From: Galeopsis tetrahit | Taxonomy: Eukaryota > Streptophyta > Magnoliopsida > Lamiales > Lamiaceae | Length of the DNA: 64,000 nucleotides | NCBI GenBank assembly: GCA_963675135.1 | Contig: OY776128.1 | Span: forward strand, 78,080,670-78,144,669 | Direction: 5' to 3' | Part shown: piece by piece, positions 45,656 to 57,888 of the stretch | Position numbering within the stretch: the stretch's first letter is position 1 | How the letters are laid out: every line of letters starts with the position of its first letter | Program-made: the position numbers and the translations under genes | Notes under the pieces: generated by a model | Seen by the model: only the letters and a program-made list of their open reading frames with translations | Database searches by the model: none | What the model was told of the DNA's origin: nothing

Positions 45656-47560
45656 CATATCACGTTCTTCCTATTTTAGAAAAGTTGTCAAATCGAGAAG
45701 ATCGACTGAGGTCCTCTATTTCAATGTAATTTTTCAATTCCTTTTATTTTCATCAAATTTGTAAGTCACGGTTGGTAGTACATGAACAACTTAGAAACCT
45801 AACATTTGATTCAATGCCCCGACAAAAACTAAGCAAAAAATTAAATTAAGATGCTTTAATGGTGGTTGGAAGATTTTGTCAAACTAATTTAATAAATTAG
45901 TATCATGTCTCAATTGAATTAATATGCATCGTCCAGGTGTAATACTTCAAATTAAATTAATCAAATACTTAGTATTACAAATCATTATTTTTGTTTCATG
46001 TAACAAATCATTATTTAAATTTAAAGTCATCATATACTTTTATTTATCTTAAGATTCACAGTACCTCTGCTTCAATTATTGATTAAAATAAAGATAGGCT
46101 GTCACTTCCCACCCCTCGGAATAATTGGCCAACTTTTGAGGTATTCAAATGAACATGATGTTTTCACTTCGTGTCTTATTTATATACGATGATAGTAAAT
46201 AAAATGGCTTTATTATCAGTATTTATATTCAATGTTTTAATTTATTTTAATATTTTTATACATAAATCATTGCACTCAAAATATAATCTGATGATGAGAA
46301 AAAAAGGGATTTTTTTGTCACGCAGGTCGACATGAGTTAGTGTTATTTCTTTGGTACATTTTGTTTATTAATTTATAGACCGTCCAAATTTTATAATCGT
46401 GCATTTTGTTGTTGTTAGAAAATTACTAATATAAATAAATTAATTTTTTTTTTTTTTTAAGTTCGAATTTTTAGGTGAGATGAATTTTTTTATAGTAGTA
46501 TCAAAGTTTGGTTCGTCCACATTCTAACTTCTCGTGCATGATGATCGCTAATTGGACCCTGAAGGAGTTTTCTTTCGAATTGCGAGTATTTTTGTCATCT
46601 CCATCAGTAAGACAGTAGTTGTTTTTAGTATATATATTAAGCAATGTGAAATATTTTATACATGCAAATATGTCTAATTAAGACAAATTCTAAAAAAAAA
46701 ATATGGCTAGCAAGTAGGTGGTTTACTATATAACTAAGATATTGTTACTCATAAGACCAAAATATTATCACAACATCACTAAAAGTATACTACTATATGT
46801 CAAAAAAATTATGGAAAATTCGCCAGTACATTCTTGGCCTTAGAGTGACAATAATTTGACACGTTTTGGCCTTGTAGTAGAAAAATATTTTAAGTCTTAT
46901 AATAACATATCTCGACTTTTTTGGCTTTGTAGTATAAATATTTTAGTAATAAGGCCAAAAATATGTTATTACATAAAGTTAAAAAATATTCTAGAAAATT
47001 CAACTAAAAATTAAGTGTTTAAAATATTTTTGGACATGTAGTAATATATTTTTTACTCTGTAGTTACAATATTATGGTAATGAAATAACAAAGTTCTGAT
47101 TATATAGAAAAATACTATTGAGAGCAACTCGCATTGACCCGAATTTAACTCATAAAATTTTGACTCACATTTAGCTTAATTAGTTAATATTTTATATAAG
47201 TTTTTATCATATATTTTGATGTATCATATATCTGTTGTGGCCTTGTGGGTGTTTTTCATTTATTTACTCTTGGACAAGATTTAATGAGAATATTTCTCAA
47301 TAAAGGATTATTTTCCCAAAATATTACAACAGTGTCACTGACAAGTAACCATCAATAACTACGAAAATTAGGGTGGTTGTATAAATTATGAGTTGTCCGT
47401 GAACCATTGGGGGAATTATCCATCTTGATAAGAATGTTATCTCTTTTACCCGGTGTGACCAATCATCTGATTTGTTAATTAAGTATTCCCCCGTTTTTAT
47501 AAACCTTTATGTATAAATTAAAAAAAAAATACTTATGTATGCGTGGATTCAAAAGTAATA

Positions 47561-47799
47561 CTCTGTCCGTTCTATAGGAACTTGCACATTTGGAATGACA
47601 CACAATTTAAGAAATGTGTAATGAATGATTTTTTTAGGGGTAGTTTTGTAAAGTTTTATAAATAAAGTAATGGTATGTGGGTAAATAAGAGTATATTTTG
47701 AGGGTGGAGGTTATGAAGATATTTCCTTTTATAGAGTGTGTAAATTGGTATGAGACATCAATTTATAGAAAATGTGCAAATTCCTATGATACGGAGGGA
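47561..47799. mobile_element. Stowaway MITE
   Basis: TA-flanked, with ends CTCTGTCCGTTCTATAGGAA and TTCCTATGATACGGAGGGA. The interior matches the element at 20107-20389. The last base of the right end appears lost. Confidence 0.8.
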
Positions 47800-47927
47800 T
47801 AATCACTTTGTGTAAAATTATGGATGTTTCAAGGATTGAAGTTTATTAACAGTCAGCAAAAAATATTAAAAACAGAGAAAGTACTAATCATAATTCATGT
47901 AGCTCCTAATTACACATGTGTAGTAGT

Positions 47928-48391
47928 TAGACATGCTCAAACCATAACCGGCAAATCGGCTAATCAGCCAAACCGTCGGTTACGGTTTAAAAATCGAACT
48001 GTAATCGAAAAATGCCGGTTCGGTTACGGTTTGACATTTTAACAAACCGTAAACCGCCGGTTTGGCGGGTTTTTTTTTTTTAAATTTTTTTTTTATTTTT
48101 TTAATACACAATTCTTCTATTTTAATGTATAAATTTAAGTTATATAATTTTTATTCAATTATAGTAATGTATTTTCTAAAAAATGAGTTAAAACGAACGA
48201 AAACGGAGATAATATTAAAAAAAATAAAAAATTGAAAACCGCTAAACCGACGGTTTTTATCCATAACCGGCGATTCAAAACCGTAACCGACGGTTTGGCG
48301 GTTCGGTTACGGTTACCGATTTTCCAAAATCGTAACGGTTACCGATTTTTCAAAATCGTAACCGACGGTTTTCTACCGTTGCGCATGTCTA
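47928..48391. mobile_element. hAT-like MITE with CCGGTT/GGTTACGGTT repeats
   Basis: 464 bp with ends TAGACATGCTCAAACC and CGTTGCGCATGTCTA. Just inside both ends are clusters of GGTTACGGTT and ACCGACGGTT motifs, typical of subterminal transposase-binding repeats. The flanking octamers GTAGTAGT and GTAACCGT match at only 5 of 8 positions, so the target site is decayed or the ends are slightly off. Confidence 0.7.
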
Positions 48392-50362
48392 GTAACCGTT
48401 ATAGAAATTTTGTAAAATAGATAAAGAAAAAAAGAAAAAATGTGTATATCTAACAGTCTTCTAATTTTTTTCTCATAAAAATTGAAAAAAGAGAGAAAAG
48501 TGGCATAAACAAAAATGAGCACACACTCCACTTCCCACTTTATTAAAGTGCTAAACATATAAATTAAAAATATTTGAAGTGTCGATCAAATTTGGCAACA
48601 TAACTGAAAAAAAGAAGAAACCTAACTACAATCATAATATCAAAAATGAATGAGTAGTATCTATCATAATAATGTGATTAATGTCCTACTAAAATAGTGA
48701 TAGGATAATGTCCTTCCAAATATAGAAGTACCACTCCAATCAACCAATTCCATTTTAATGTTCCCTGCCCTCTTAATATATAAAAATATATATAATAATA
48801 TAATTGCTCTCCAATTGTAATTACAGACTCTTATCATATATAAAAAAAAATAGTAGTACTTTTATTTTTTAAAAGCTAAAATTTAGGATTTTTTTAGTGA
48901 AAGTAATACTCCCATCTGAGTACGATTTTTTTTTTTTTTTTAAATTGTAATAAAGCAAGTAATTATATAAAAAAAAAAAAAGTAACCCGACATGGTGACA
49001 ATTCCAAAAAAAATAATTGATGTGTAACCAAACAAAACAATACTCCCCAAGTTAGATGATATAGGCAAATAACAAACATGAGCTACCCACCATCATCAAA
49101 TCATATGCTATTTAAAATTGCACATAATGATTCTATCATCTACTTTACATTTTAAAAAATAATACTCCTATAAAATATAATTGGATCCTACCCAAGTTAG
49201 CACCATATAAATCTCTTCTAAATTAGTTTTCTATCATTTTATATTTTAATATTTAACTGACTTTATTCAATTCCATACCTAAAAAGTAAAATAAAAATAT
49301 CAAAAAAAGAATAAATAAAATAATATCATTATAAGACTATTTAGTACACACTTCAAACATCTCTTTGATTGTCATGCTTTTTTTCTTTCTTTTTAGGCAT
49401 TAACTAGTACTATGATTTTTATTATTATTTTAGTAATAAAATTTTAAAATAATGTACACAGGTGTTGTTTCTTGAATTATAATATTTGTTCACCTACCTT
49501 TATCAAATTAAATATTGCACGCTATTCCTGAATGATACACATCTCTAATATTCTCTATTTTGGAGTGCTATCATTCTCTATTTCAATTTTGTTTTCTCAA
49601 ACAATAATTCTCTATAGTTAGATTCTTCATTTTTCAATAAAGTTTATTAACTAAATTGAATATTAGTGGTGCATCATTAAATTAATTAATTCAACTCAAT
49701 TAAATGAGTATCAAGTCATTTTTTCTAAGTAATTCATGTATTTAAATATTAATTAATTTGTAAACAACACCAAAAAAAATTATTCGAGGCGTGCATTGGA
49801 AAGAAAAGAGCAATACAAATACACAAGGAAAAAAATAAAATGAAGAATGACATTTTAGAATATATCCAAGCAACCAAACATATAATTTTCTCATCTCTAT
49901 TGCTGGAAATAAAAAATTGATGTTTGGTTAGAAGGGGTTTTTATCAGTTTATTGCAACTTAATTGAAAATTTTGACAAATAGGACCCTCTTAAAAATGTT
50001 TCTAAAATACAGTAAAATTTCATATTCATTTCAAACTTAAATAAAAAATTAGTTAATTAATTTTGTTTAGATAAAAAATCAACAATGTAATGCTCTTCAT
50101 TAAAAAAAAAGAAGGAAATTTAGAAAATAAAAGCAACTTGATTCCAACTGTTAAAAGAGTGCAGTAAAGAAAACAAAACCAACAACCTCTTATGAGCATA
50201 TCCTTTCTCTTTCTTATTTTTTTTACAAAAAATAAATTTTCGATTAATAGCAGACTCACGCCTTACATCATTGATAATAAGCGAAATACAATACTGAGGT
50301 ACTTTTTCAATTCAAATTTCCTCCCATTCTATCCTATTTTCAAAATAGCAAAGAAGTGGGTC
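48392..50362. other. AT-rich intergenic DNA
   Basis: No gene recognised over about 2 kb. Confidence 0.35.
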
Positions 50363-50730
50363 ACTTTATTGCTCTTGCCGAGCGAAATGAAACGAGAAAC
50401 CGTTAAGATCTCGCGCCAACATCCAGATGCCCTCAACGACCATCCTCACGCGGGTTTCCAGCTCCATTTCAGCATTGAGAGCTTTAACCAGTGTCTGGTA
50501 GTCGGACTTCACCTCCATGTCACGGAATCCACACACCGCTGCTTGAGTAAGTGCAAAACGCATGGCAATAGCTTCAAATAAAGTACTCCTATTTTTCCGG
50601 GCCTTTGTTCGTCGGCTCCCCGATTGCTAAGATCTCACCAGCATCATTCCGAATCACAAAACCCAACCCAATGGATCCATCTTCAAAAGTGGCCGCGTCC
50701 GGATCGGACAGCGGAAGTGTCCATTATTAA
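50363..50730 (-). pseudogene. LINE-type RNase H relic
   Basis: On the minus strand broken frames read GSIGLGFVIRNDAGEILA, then MRFALTQAAVCGFRDMEVKS and ALNAEMELETRVRMVVEGIW. This is the pattern of the RNase H-like domain found at the end of plant non-LTR retroelements and in solitary RNase H-like genes. A stop (TAG, in the GPEK-stop context near 50605) splits the two parts, and both ends are missing. It lies about 370 bp downstream of the CIPK stop codon. Confidence 0.75.
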
Positions 50731-51095
50731 AATATCGTTATTTAAATTGATCAAATTTTGAAATTGTTCATCTTTGGTTAAAAAGGTACCAAAACATGGA
50801 CTCATACTCATAGGTTCTGTAATTAGATAGAAATATATAAACAGTATTAATACAAAGATCCCATTTTTTCACAAAAAGTTTATTACCAGAAATATTTCAC
50901 AAGCAGTGACTCACAGCAAGATCCTAATTACATAGAAACATACATACATCAACGTAAACCACACGAAAACAACTTAAATAATACCACTAAATCAATTCAG
51001 ATTCTCCCACAATCTAACAATTAATTAATACAATAATAAACAACAATTGTTCTTGATCATGCATCCAATCCAAACAACAAGAACTCCAAACATTT

Positions 51096-52397
51096 TCAAG
51101 CAGGCACTGTATTCCCAGCTGTGGATGTCCAAACAATGTCCTTAAGCGCAGGCCTAAGCTCTTTGCTGCAGAACTGGTTGTACTCCAGCGTATCTCCGCT
51201 CGATTTCTTCACCTCCACCACCAGAAACGATGGCCCCACGGCGAAGATATCCGCCTCTATCCCCAGCTTCCCTTTCCTCCCACTCTCCAGCCCCTGCAGC
51301 CTCACACACGAATCACTCTTCTTTAAACTGAAATTCTTCTTCTTCGCCACCTCTTCAAGCTTCGAAATCACACTGCTAGCAGGCCTCGTCGTCGCAAATC
51401 TCAGCTCTTCTTTCTCCTCCCTCTTCTTCTCCTCAAACAGGGGAGACAAATCAAACCCTTCTGATAATGAAATGATGTGGAAAGCATTTAGAGTCTCTAT
51501 TTCCTTCCCCTTCCCGAATTTAATCTCATCTTGCACCGCATATTCCTGCTCTTCCTTAGTGCTCAAGCTTCTCGACAACGATTTCTTGAACCATGATGAC
51601 TCCATTATCTTCGCTATGCTAATCCTCGAGCCTGGATTTGGATCCAGCATCTTCGTGATTAATTTCCGCGATTCCGGCGAAAACCACGGCGGGCACTTGA
51701 AATCTCCTCTGTAAATCTTCCGATACATGGCAACAATGTTGTCATCTTGAAACGGCAAGTAGCCTGCTAACAGAACGTAAAGGATAACACCACAGGACCA
51801 AATATCAGCCTTCGATCCGTCGTACCCCATCTTTCCGATCACCTCCGGCGCAACATAAGCCGGAGTGCCGCAAGTAGTGTGCAGCAAGCCGTCTTGCCGG
51901 AGTTGATCTGAAAACGTACTCAGCCCGAAATCTGTGACCTTAAGGTTCCCCTCCTCGTCCAGGAGCAGATTTTCCGGCTTCAGATCACGGTGATAGACAC
52001 CGCGGCTGTGGCAAAAATCAATGGCGGAAATCAATTGCTGGAAATACTTCCGAGCGGCATCCTCGCGCAAACGGCCCTTGGCGATTTTAGCGAAGAGTTC
52101 GCCGCCGCGGATGTACTCCATCGCGAAATAGATCTTCGTCTTACTCGCCATGACCTCGTGGAGCTCGACAATGTTTGGATGGTGCATCATCTTCATCACC
52201 GAAATCTCTCGCTTCACCTGCTCCATCATCCCCACTTTAATCACCTTCTCCTTCCCGACGATCTTCATCGCCACGCTCTTCCCGCTCGACAGATTCCGGG
52301 CATGGTACACCTTCGCGAACGTCCCGTGCCCTAAAATCCGCCCTAATTCGTACTTTCCGTTGAGAACGCCGCATTTCTCTTCGCTCGCAATCGTCAT
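51096..52397 (-). CDS. CIPK: CBL-interacting protein kinase (SnRK3), CIPK5/25-like
   Basis: An intronless 433-residue Ser/Thr kinase. The catalytic domain spans about 16-270: glycine loop LGHGTFAKV (22-30), ATP lysine K45 in VAMKIV, catalytic HRDLKPEN (136-143), DFG 156-158, an activation loop ending GTPAYVAPE (177-185). The regulatory half has the NAF motif (NAF 304-306, followed by HIISLSEGFDLSPLF), which binds calcineurin B-like calcium sensors, and a C-terminal PPI-like region. Calcium-bound CBLs release autoinhibition so the kinase can act on transporters at membranes. The C terminus (VEVKKSSGDTLEYNQFCSKE, LRPALKDIVW) resembles CIPK5/CIPK25. Lack of introns fits the intron-poor CIPK clade. 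The exact orthologue cannot be fixed by eye. Confidence 0.95.
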   Translation of the reverse strand: MTIASEEKCGVLNGKYELGRILGHGTFAKVYHARNLSSGKSVAMKIVGKEKVIKVGMMEQVKREISVMKMMHHPNIVELHEVMASKTKIYFAMEYIRGGELFAKIAKGRLREDAARKYFQQLISAIDFCHSRGVYHRDLKPENLLLDEEGNLKVTDFGLSTFSDQLRQDGLLHTTCGTPAYVAPEVIGKMGYDGSKADIWSCGVILYVLLAGYLPFQDDNIVAMYRKIYRGDFKCPPWFSPESRKLITKMLDPNPGSRISIAKIMESSWFKKSLSRSLSTKEEQEYAVQDEIKFGKGKEIETLNAFHIISLSEGFDLSPLFEEKKREEKEELRFATTRPASSVISKLEEVAKKKNFSLKKSDSCVRLQGLESGRKGKLGIEADIFAVGPSFLVVEVKKSSGDTLEYNQFCSKELRPALKDIVWTSTAGNTVPA

Positions 52398-53178
52398 TTC
52401 TGAGATAAAACTTATAAATACTTTCAGATAATAGTAATTGTAGTTATAGTAAGCTAGGTTTTGCTAGTGGCGGTTACGGCGGTTTCACCCGTCTTCAACG
52501 TGTTTCCGGTGGCAGTTACGACCGCTGGTGAGCCGTTTCTTCGGCCTTCCACCGCTTAATTGCGGATTAGAAACCGGAGATCTTATCATCTCTCTGCATT
52601 CCCTATAAGGGCAGCTCTGCAATCGAGAGAAGGCGAGGTAAAATTCTGTTTCTCCCAGCAGATTGAAATTGAAAGAGGAATTGGGAAATTTCTAGGGTTT
52701 GTTTGCAGAGCAGCAATAATTGGATTTGGAATGAAGGTCTGATTTTCCTTCTTCTCTAGCGGATAGTGATGAGTTTATAGGGGATATCGAGGGTATATTC
52801 GTCATTGTGCTTTCTGTGGTTATGTATCAATCGGACGGTTGTGGTGAAGGCAATTTTAGCGTGGCAAGATCTTAGCGGTGATGTAACTGACCATTTGGAC
52901 ATATGTGAATAATAATTGACGTCTCACGTGAGCGTCACATGGGACAACGGTTTTCGTAAACCGCCTCTGCTGTAAAATTACTGTTTAATCCCGGTGGGGG
53001 ATCTGCCGCATAGGTGGAATATTCCTTACTGGTAATTAATTCTGTGGGCCCTTTGCTGTATTGGTGGTTAATTTCTTTTAGGTTAATAAAGCAAATTAAT
53101 TTTTTTACTCCCACCGTGCACCAAAATAATTTTTTTAAATTAATTTCATCCTCATAATATTTGAATAATAATTGAATA
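52398..53178. other. CIPK promoter region
   Basis: A GC-richer stretch upstream of the kinase. On the plus strand a GCGAG|GTAAAATTC donor-like site (about 52637) and TTTGCAG (about 52709) are visible, so a divergent transcript is possible, but no coding gene was recognised. Confidence 0.35.
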
Positions 53179-53422
53179 CTCCCTTCTTTCCACAAAGATA
53201 ACTACATATTCCTTTTTCTCCATTTTCTTTTTTTACTTTAGTATTAGATGCTTTATTATCAATTATACCCCTAATTAATAAGAGTAATTAAAGGTTAACA
53301 AATTTTGGAGAATGTGATTTCAAAGGTAAAATTGACACATTAGCTAAATTTGACTACATTTATTGATTTTTCTTAACCTGTGTGTAAAGTCAAATGTAGC
53401 TATTTTTGTGGAACGGAAGGAG
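53179..53422. mobile_element. Stowaway MITE
   Basis: TA-flanked 244 bp with ends CTCCCTTCTTTCCACAAAGA and TTTTTGTGGAACGGAAGGAG. Non-coding. Confidence 0.85.
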
Positions 53423-53793
53423 TACAATTGATTGCAAATGTATAATTAAAATTTAATTTTAATGAATTTGATCATATGTTGAGGTCAAAGATTAAAGAGA
53501 GTAAACTGAGCATTAAAATTCAAGTACACTCAATTGTATAGAAGAATGTCATTACTTTTATACTCATTTCACATCTTTTTACTTTATTCATTTAACTTTA
53601 CAAAATTATCTCTCAATACTTCACTCATTTGTTCTAAAGCGTGCTACTAGTTTTATGGTGCAAACACGTGTGATTAAAAAAAAAAAAGATGAATTAAAAG
53701 ACTGTATCTAGATAATTTCAATATTATATATTCCCTCCCATCACATGGAAGTTTGTGAATTTTTTTGTGCACAAAGTTAAAAAAAAATATATA

Positions 53794-54056
53794 CTCTTTT
53801 CGTTCGTCTATAAGCTTTCCATTTTACATTTTGGTCTGTTCACCTATAAGCTTTTCATACTTTTTTTTTTCATACCTTTTTTGTAATTACTTTTTCTTAT
53901 CCTTCACTTTATATCTTATTTTTTCTCTCTATCTCTCTCCTCTCTCAATCACATCACATCACATCACTTGTACTATATCTATTATCTAATCTTTTTTTTA
54001 ATCTCTGTGTCAAAAAGTAAAAAAGTAACGTGAAACTTATAAGCGAACGCAGGAAG
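53794..54056. mobile_element. Stowaway-like MITE
   Basis: TA-flanked, with ends CTCTTTTCGTTCGTCTATAA and TTATAAGCGAACGCAGGAAG. Contains a short ATCACATCACATCACATC run. Confidence 0.75.
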
Positions 54057-54058
54057 TA

Positions 54059-55098
54059 TTGAAAATAATAAGTAATCGATAATTTTATAACATTTTATGT
54101 ATAAAGTAAATAAATTAATTGAATTAAGTTTATGGGTGAACCCCAAAATATAATAGGAATATATAAATATTGTAAAAGTGAAAAGAAAAAAAAATGCTAA
54201 CCTTCATTGAACGGAAAGTGAATATAATGAGTCATACACTCATACTGTTAGAGCAATCGATACTTTTATTAAAATATATTCACAATAAATTTTTTCTAAA
54301 TATTTAATATAGATAGATTGATATTAGTATTTCCTTTTTTTCTTTTCTTTTCTTTTTTTTTGGAATTTTAAAAAATGACTGTAATACACATGAAAAATGC
54401 CCTAAATAGATAAAAGTTTGTTTTAAAATTAAAATATTTTAACCTTATTAACGCAACTGCGTTGTCACTCCATGTGGGGACTTGGGCCACATGGGCCATA
54501 TCTCTGTAAACAGGTGATTTCGTGGAGGGCAGAAGAGAGCGTGGGGGCCCATGAGATATTGAAAGGTTTCTTATGGCCCAAAAAGAAACTACACATATAC
54601 ATATAGAAGAGAACGACCTTCACCAGATGTTGCCTCCTATCAATATCATGTTTCTTATCCTTCAATAATTACATTATATTATACAAATTATATTTATTTT
54701 TTGCCATTTAATTCGATCCAATTACTTTTCCATTTCTAAAAATAGCTAAGGAAAAAGTATACCCATAGTTTTCTTATTTTAGTTTCACGAGTTTTTCATT
54801 TATTGTGTTGTTTCATTATTTATCTTTTGGAGGCGGGAATGGATCAGGATACCCGAACTCGATAGAGGTTTACGAAAATAAAATTAATTTACTTAAATGG
54901 GTTAAGTTTGAACTTTTCATTTGACCTTTTAAAAAATGATAGAAACTAACTTGAGATTATTTTGATGGTATGATGCTATTTTTAGTTCTATTTTTTTTAA
55001 TCATTGAAGAGATTTTATAGGAACATTTACATTTGACTATTATTTTATAGACTATTTGATAAATTTGTTAATACTTGACTATATGATAAGGTTTTTGA
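54059..55098. other. AT-rich intergenic DNA
   Basis: No gene recognised. A less AT-rich block with GGGCC motifs at about 54470-54600 is unexplained. Confidence 0.35.
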
Positions 55099-55103
55099 TA
55101 AAT

Positions 55104-56419
55104 TGAGAAGAATAACAACAAATCAAGCCTACAAATTAAAGGTTATTAGTTAGAGCAGTAGTTCATTTTACTAGTTATAACTCATTTGTTAGTTAGTTGT
55201 AACTCCTCCCTTGTAAATCTCCCTCTATATAAGAAGGGTGATAATATTCAATTTGAAGTAATTCAATTTTTATATTTTTGTATTATCTCACTATGCACTC
55301 TATCAAATTCCTTTTTGTTATGAAATTTCACATGGTATCAGAGCTGTATATTGATTAATTTATGATCGATAAAACAAGTTTGTTGATCTAGGTACGTTTC
55401 CGCAATTTGGTTTGAATGAATCTTTTGAGTTTTATACTCATTTATATCAAATCTTGAATTTTTTGAGTTCTATACTCATCTTTAAGTTTTTTGAGTTTTA
55501 TACTCATTTCTTAAACTTTCTGAGTTCTATGCTCATTTCTTGAATTTTATACTCATTTATGCCAAATCTTTGATGGATTTGGATTTATATCCTATTTTTT
55601 CTCTTTTCAAGATTTCTTTTTTACGGGTTTTATGCTCGTGAGTTTTGGATTCGATTTCGTCTTTATTCGAATTTTTAGAGTTCTATGCTCATTTCTTTGA
55701 ATTTCTTGAGTTTTATACTCTTTTTTTTGCGGGTTCTATGCTCGTGAATTTTAGATTCAATTTCATCTTGATTTGAACCAAACTCTACTATCTTCTTCGA
55801 TCGAATTCTTAGAGTTTTATACTCGACTATTATGCCCTATGAAATTAGGGATTTTCTATATTATAGAGTTCTATACTCAATCTAATCTTTTCTATTCGTG
55901 TTTATCACGATTCTATTTTTCGTGTCTATCACGATTCTATCTTTACATTTTTTTTATGGAATATTGGTGGAAATCTCACCATGATTAGATGCATGGATTG
56001 CATCATTTGCCTACTCTCTACATCCACGTTCAAATGTTCAATTTGTTGTTGGATTCTATTCTCAAATGCTACCTCTTCATTGTTGATATCATTGCACCCA
56101 CGTCGTGCTACTCGTAATGGCTTGTAGTTTTTTTTTTTTTTTAACAAGTTTAAGATGTGCTTGATTACCATCCATGCTCATCTTGTGGGAGGGTGTGAAT
56201 AATAACAATAAGTCAAGCCTACAAATTAAAGATTATTAGTTAGAGAAGTTCATTTTGTTAGTTATAACTCATTTGTTAGTTAGTTGTAACTCCTCTCTTG
56301 TAAATCTCCTTCTATATAAGAAGGGTGATGATATTCAATTTGAAGTAATTCAATTTCTATATTTTTGTATTATCTCAATATGCACTCTATCAAATTCCTT
56401 CTTGTTATGAAATTCCACA
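55104..56419 (+). mobile_element. Small non-autonomous LTR retrotransposon (TRIM-like)
   Basis: Two closely similar LTRs (55104-55332, 229 bp; 56194-56419, 226 bp) start TG and end CA. A perfect 5-bp target-site duplication TAAAT flanks them (55099-55103 and 56420-56424). Right after the left LTR is TGGTATCAGAGC (55333-55344), the primer site for initiator methionine tRNA. Before the right LTR is a purine tract, TGTGGGAGGG. The 861-bp interior has no gag-pol. It holds eleven copies of a 13-mer (GRRTTYTATRCTC) and a short antisense fragment of unknown origin at about 55960-56125. It must have been mobilised by an autonomous relative. Confidence 0.93.
55427..55878 (+). repeat. Eleven dispersed copies of GRRTTYTATRCTC
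   Basis: Inside the small LTR element, GAGTTTTATACTC, GAGTTCTATACTC, GAGTTCTATGCTC and GGGTTTTATGCTC-type 13-mers recur eleven times in one orientation at irregular spacing. Two CGTGTYTATCACG variants follow at 55896-55933. Each unit is partly palindromic (GAG...CTC, CGTG...CACG). The function is unknown. Confidence 0.85.
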
Positions 56420-56424
56420 TAAAT

Positions 56425-57318
56425 TGTTCTTATTTTCTTGTTTTGAGATTTAAAGAGTTAATAGATATAATTTGCATAAATTTATTTAGTAAATAAGACT
56501 AAAAAACATATGATAAGTAATATGTTAGACTGAACCAAAAAAATAAATATCAAGCTCAAAATTTTATGAGAAGTCTAATCTAACTTGACCTAACTGTAGT
56601 AATACTTTTTAACAAATGAAGTGTGGCAGTTTTAGAATCTAAAATATCATTATTTAAAAATTATTTAAATTATTTTGTTATTCTACTTAAATTACTAAAC
56701 AATGATAGTTCGTATTTTAAACAATATTATTACTTTGTATAATAAACAATACTATCGAGCTCATCTTTGCTGCCGTATCACTTCAGTTGTATTCGTATAT
56801 ATCATTAATTACAAAATAAAAATTAATATTACTAATTACATAATTAATTATTGTGACACAAATTAACATTTCTCCCTCTAGAACTGTATATGTGAATCTC
56901 ATTAGGCCACAATTCTTATTTTTTGCTTTACAATAATATACTATAATCTCATGTTCTTGTGGCTCTACAATAATATAATCTTACGGAACAAAACAATATT
57001 GTAGCCAAAAAAAGACCTCTTCTCTAAACTCTCTCAGAATATTTCTCAATTAATTTAGTAGGATAGATTAACTCAATATAAAAAGTTAATTAGACATAAG
57101 ATGTATCTAATCATGATTAAATAACAATTTAGATTGGTCTTATATAGAATCAGGAATTGAGTTGACTTGGTCAACCTAAACTCTAAATATTCAAAAATAT
57201 TGTAAACCCTAAATATTCAAAAATATTGTGAATAAATTTTTTGACTTGATCAATTTTTTTTTTATTATTATTATTATTTTTGTAATTTTTTTTATTGGTA
57301 ATTTTTTTCCCGAAAATA
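56425..57318. other. AT-rich intergenic DNA
   Basis: No gene recognised. Confidence 0.35.
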
Positions 57319-57888
57319 TGTATGTTGAAAAGTGTAACACAATACTACTAAAAAGTGTAACACATTTTTTATTAAAAAGTGTAAGTCACTGTAATTAAAA
57401 AATGCAACACAACTTTTAATGAAAAGTGTAAGTCATTATAACTAGAAAGGACAACACAATATTATTAAAAAGTGCATGTCAATATACTTGAAAAGTGCAA
57501 CACAATATTTTAATGAAAAGTGTAAGTTATTATAACTGAAAAGTGTAACAAAATACGACTAAAAGGTGTAACATAACATTACTAAAAAGTGTAAGTCACT
57601 ATAACTAAACATATTCTTGAAAATTGTAAGTCACTACAACTGAAAAGTGCAACAAAATATGACTAAAAGGTGTAGCATAACATTAATAAAAAGTGTAAGT
57701 CAATATAACTAAAAAATATTGTTGAAAATTGTAAGTCACTACAATTGAAAAGTGCAACAAAACATCACTAACAAGTGTATGTCATTATAACTGAAATTAT
57801 TATTACAAATATTGCAAAATAACATGCTAGAAAATTGTAAAATGCATGTTACACTTTTCCTTATTTTCAACATACACTTTTATAATAA
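57319..57888. repeat. Degenerate tandem array of AAAAGTGTAA units with inverted ends
   Basis: More than fifteen decayed copies of a unit of about 18-25 bp (AAAAGTGTAAGTCA, AAAAGTGCAACACA and similar, often followed by TATAACT), with a looser longer period of about 60 bp. The array starts with TGTATGTTGAAAAGTGTAAC and ends with the inverse motif GTTACACTTTTCC and TTTTCAACATACA, which suggests it sits inside a transposon with inverted ends. Confidence 0.75.

Larger units (their letters stand above)
44523..47558. other. AT-rich intergenic DNA
   Basis: Three kilobases without a gene. It contains a hairpin (45349-45409), a 52-bp tandem duplication (45554-45655), and repeated TTTTGGCCTTGTAGTA-like motifs near 46870-46960. 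Confidence 0.35.

Noticed and set aside
51121..52431. Several plus-strand frames opposite the CIPK gene, up to 197 residues
   Set aside because: They are antisense shadows of a well-defined kinase frame.
57319..57888. CRISPR-like repeat array
   Set aside because: Units are degenerate and contiguous without unique spacers, and this is plant nuclear DNA.
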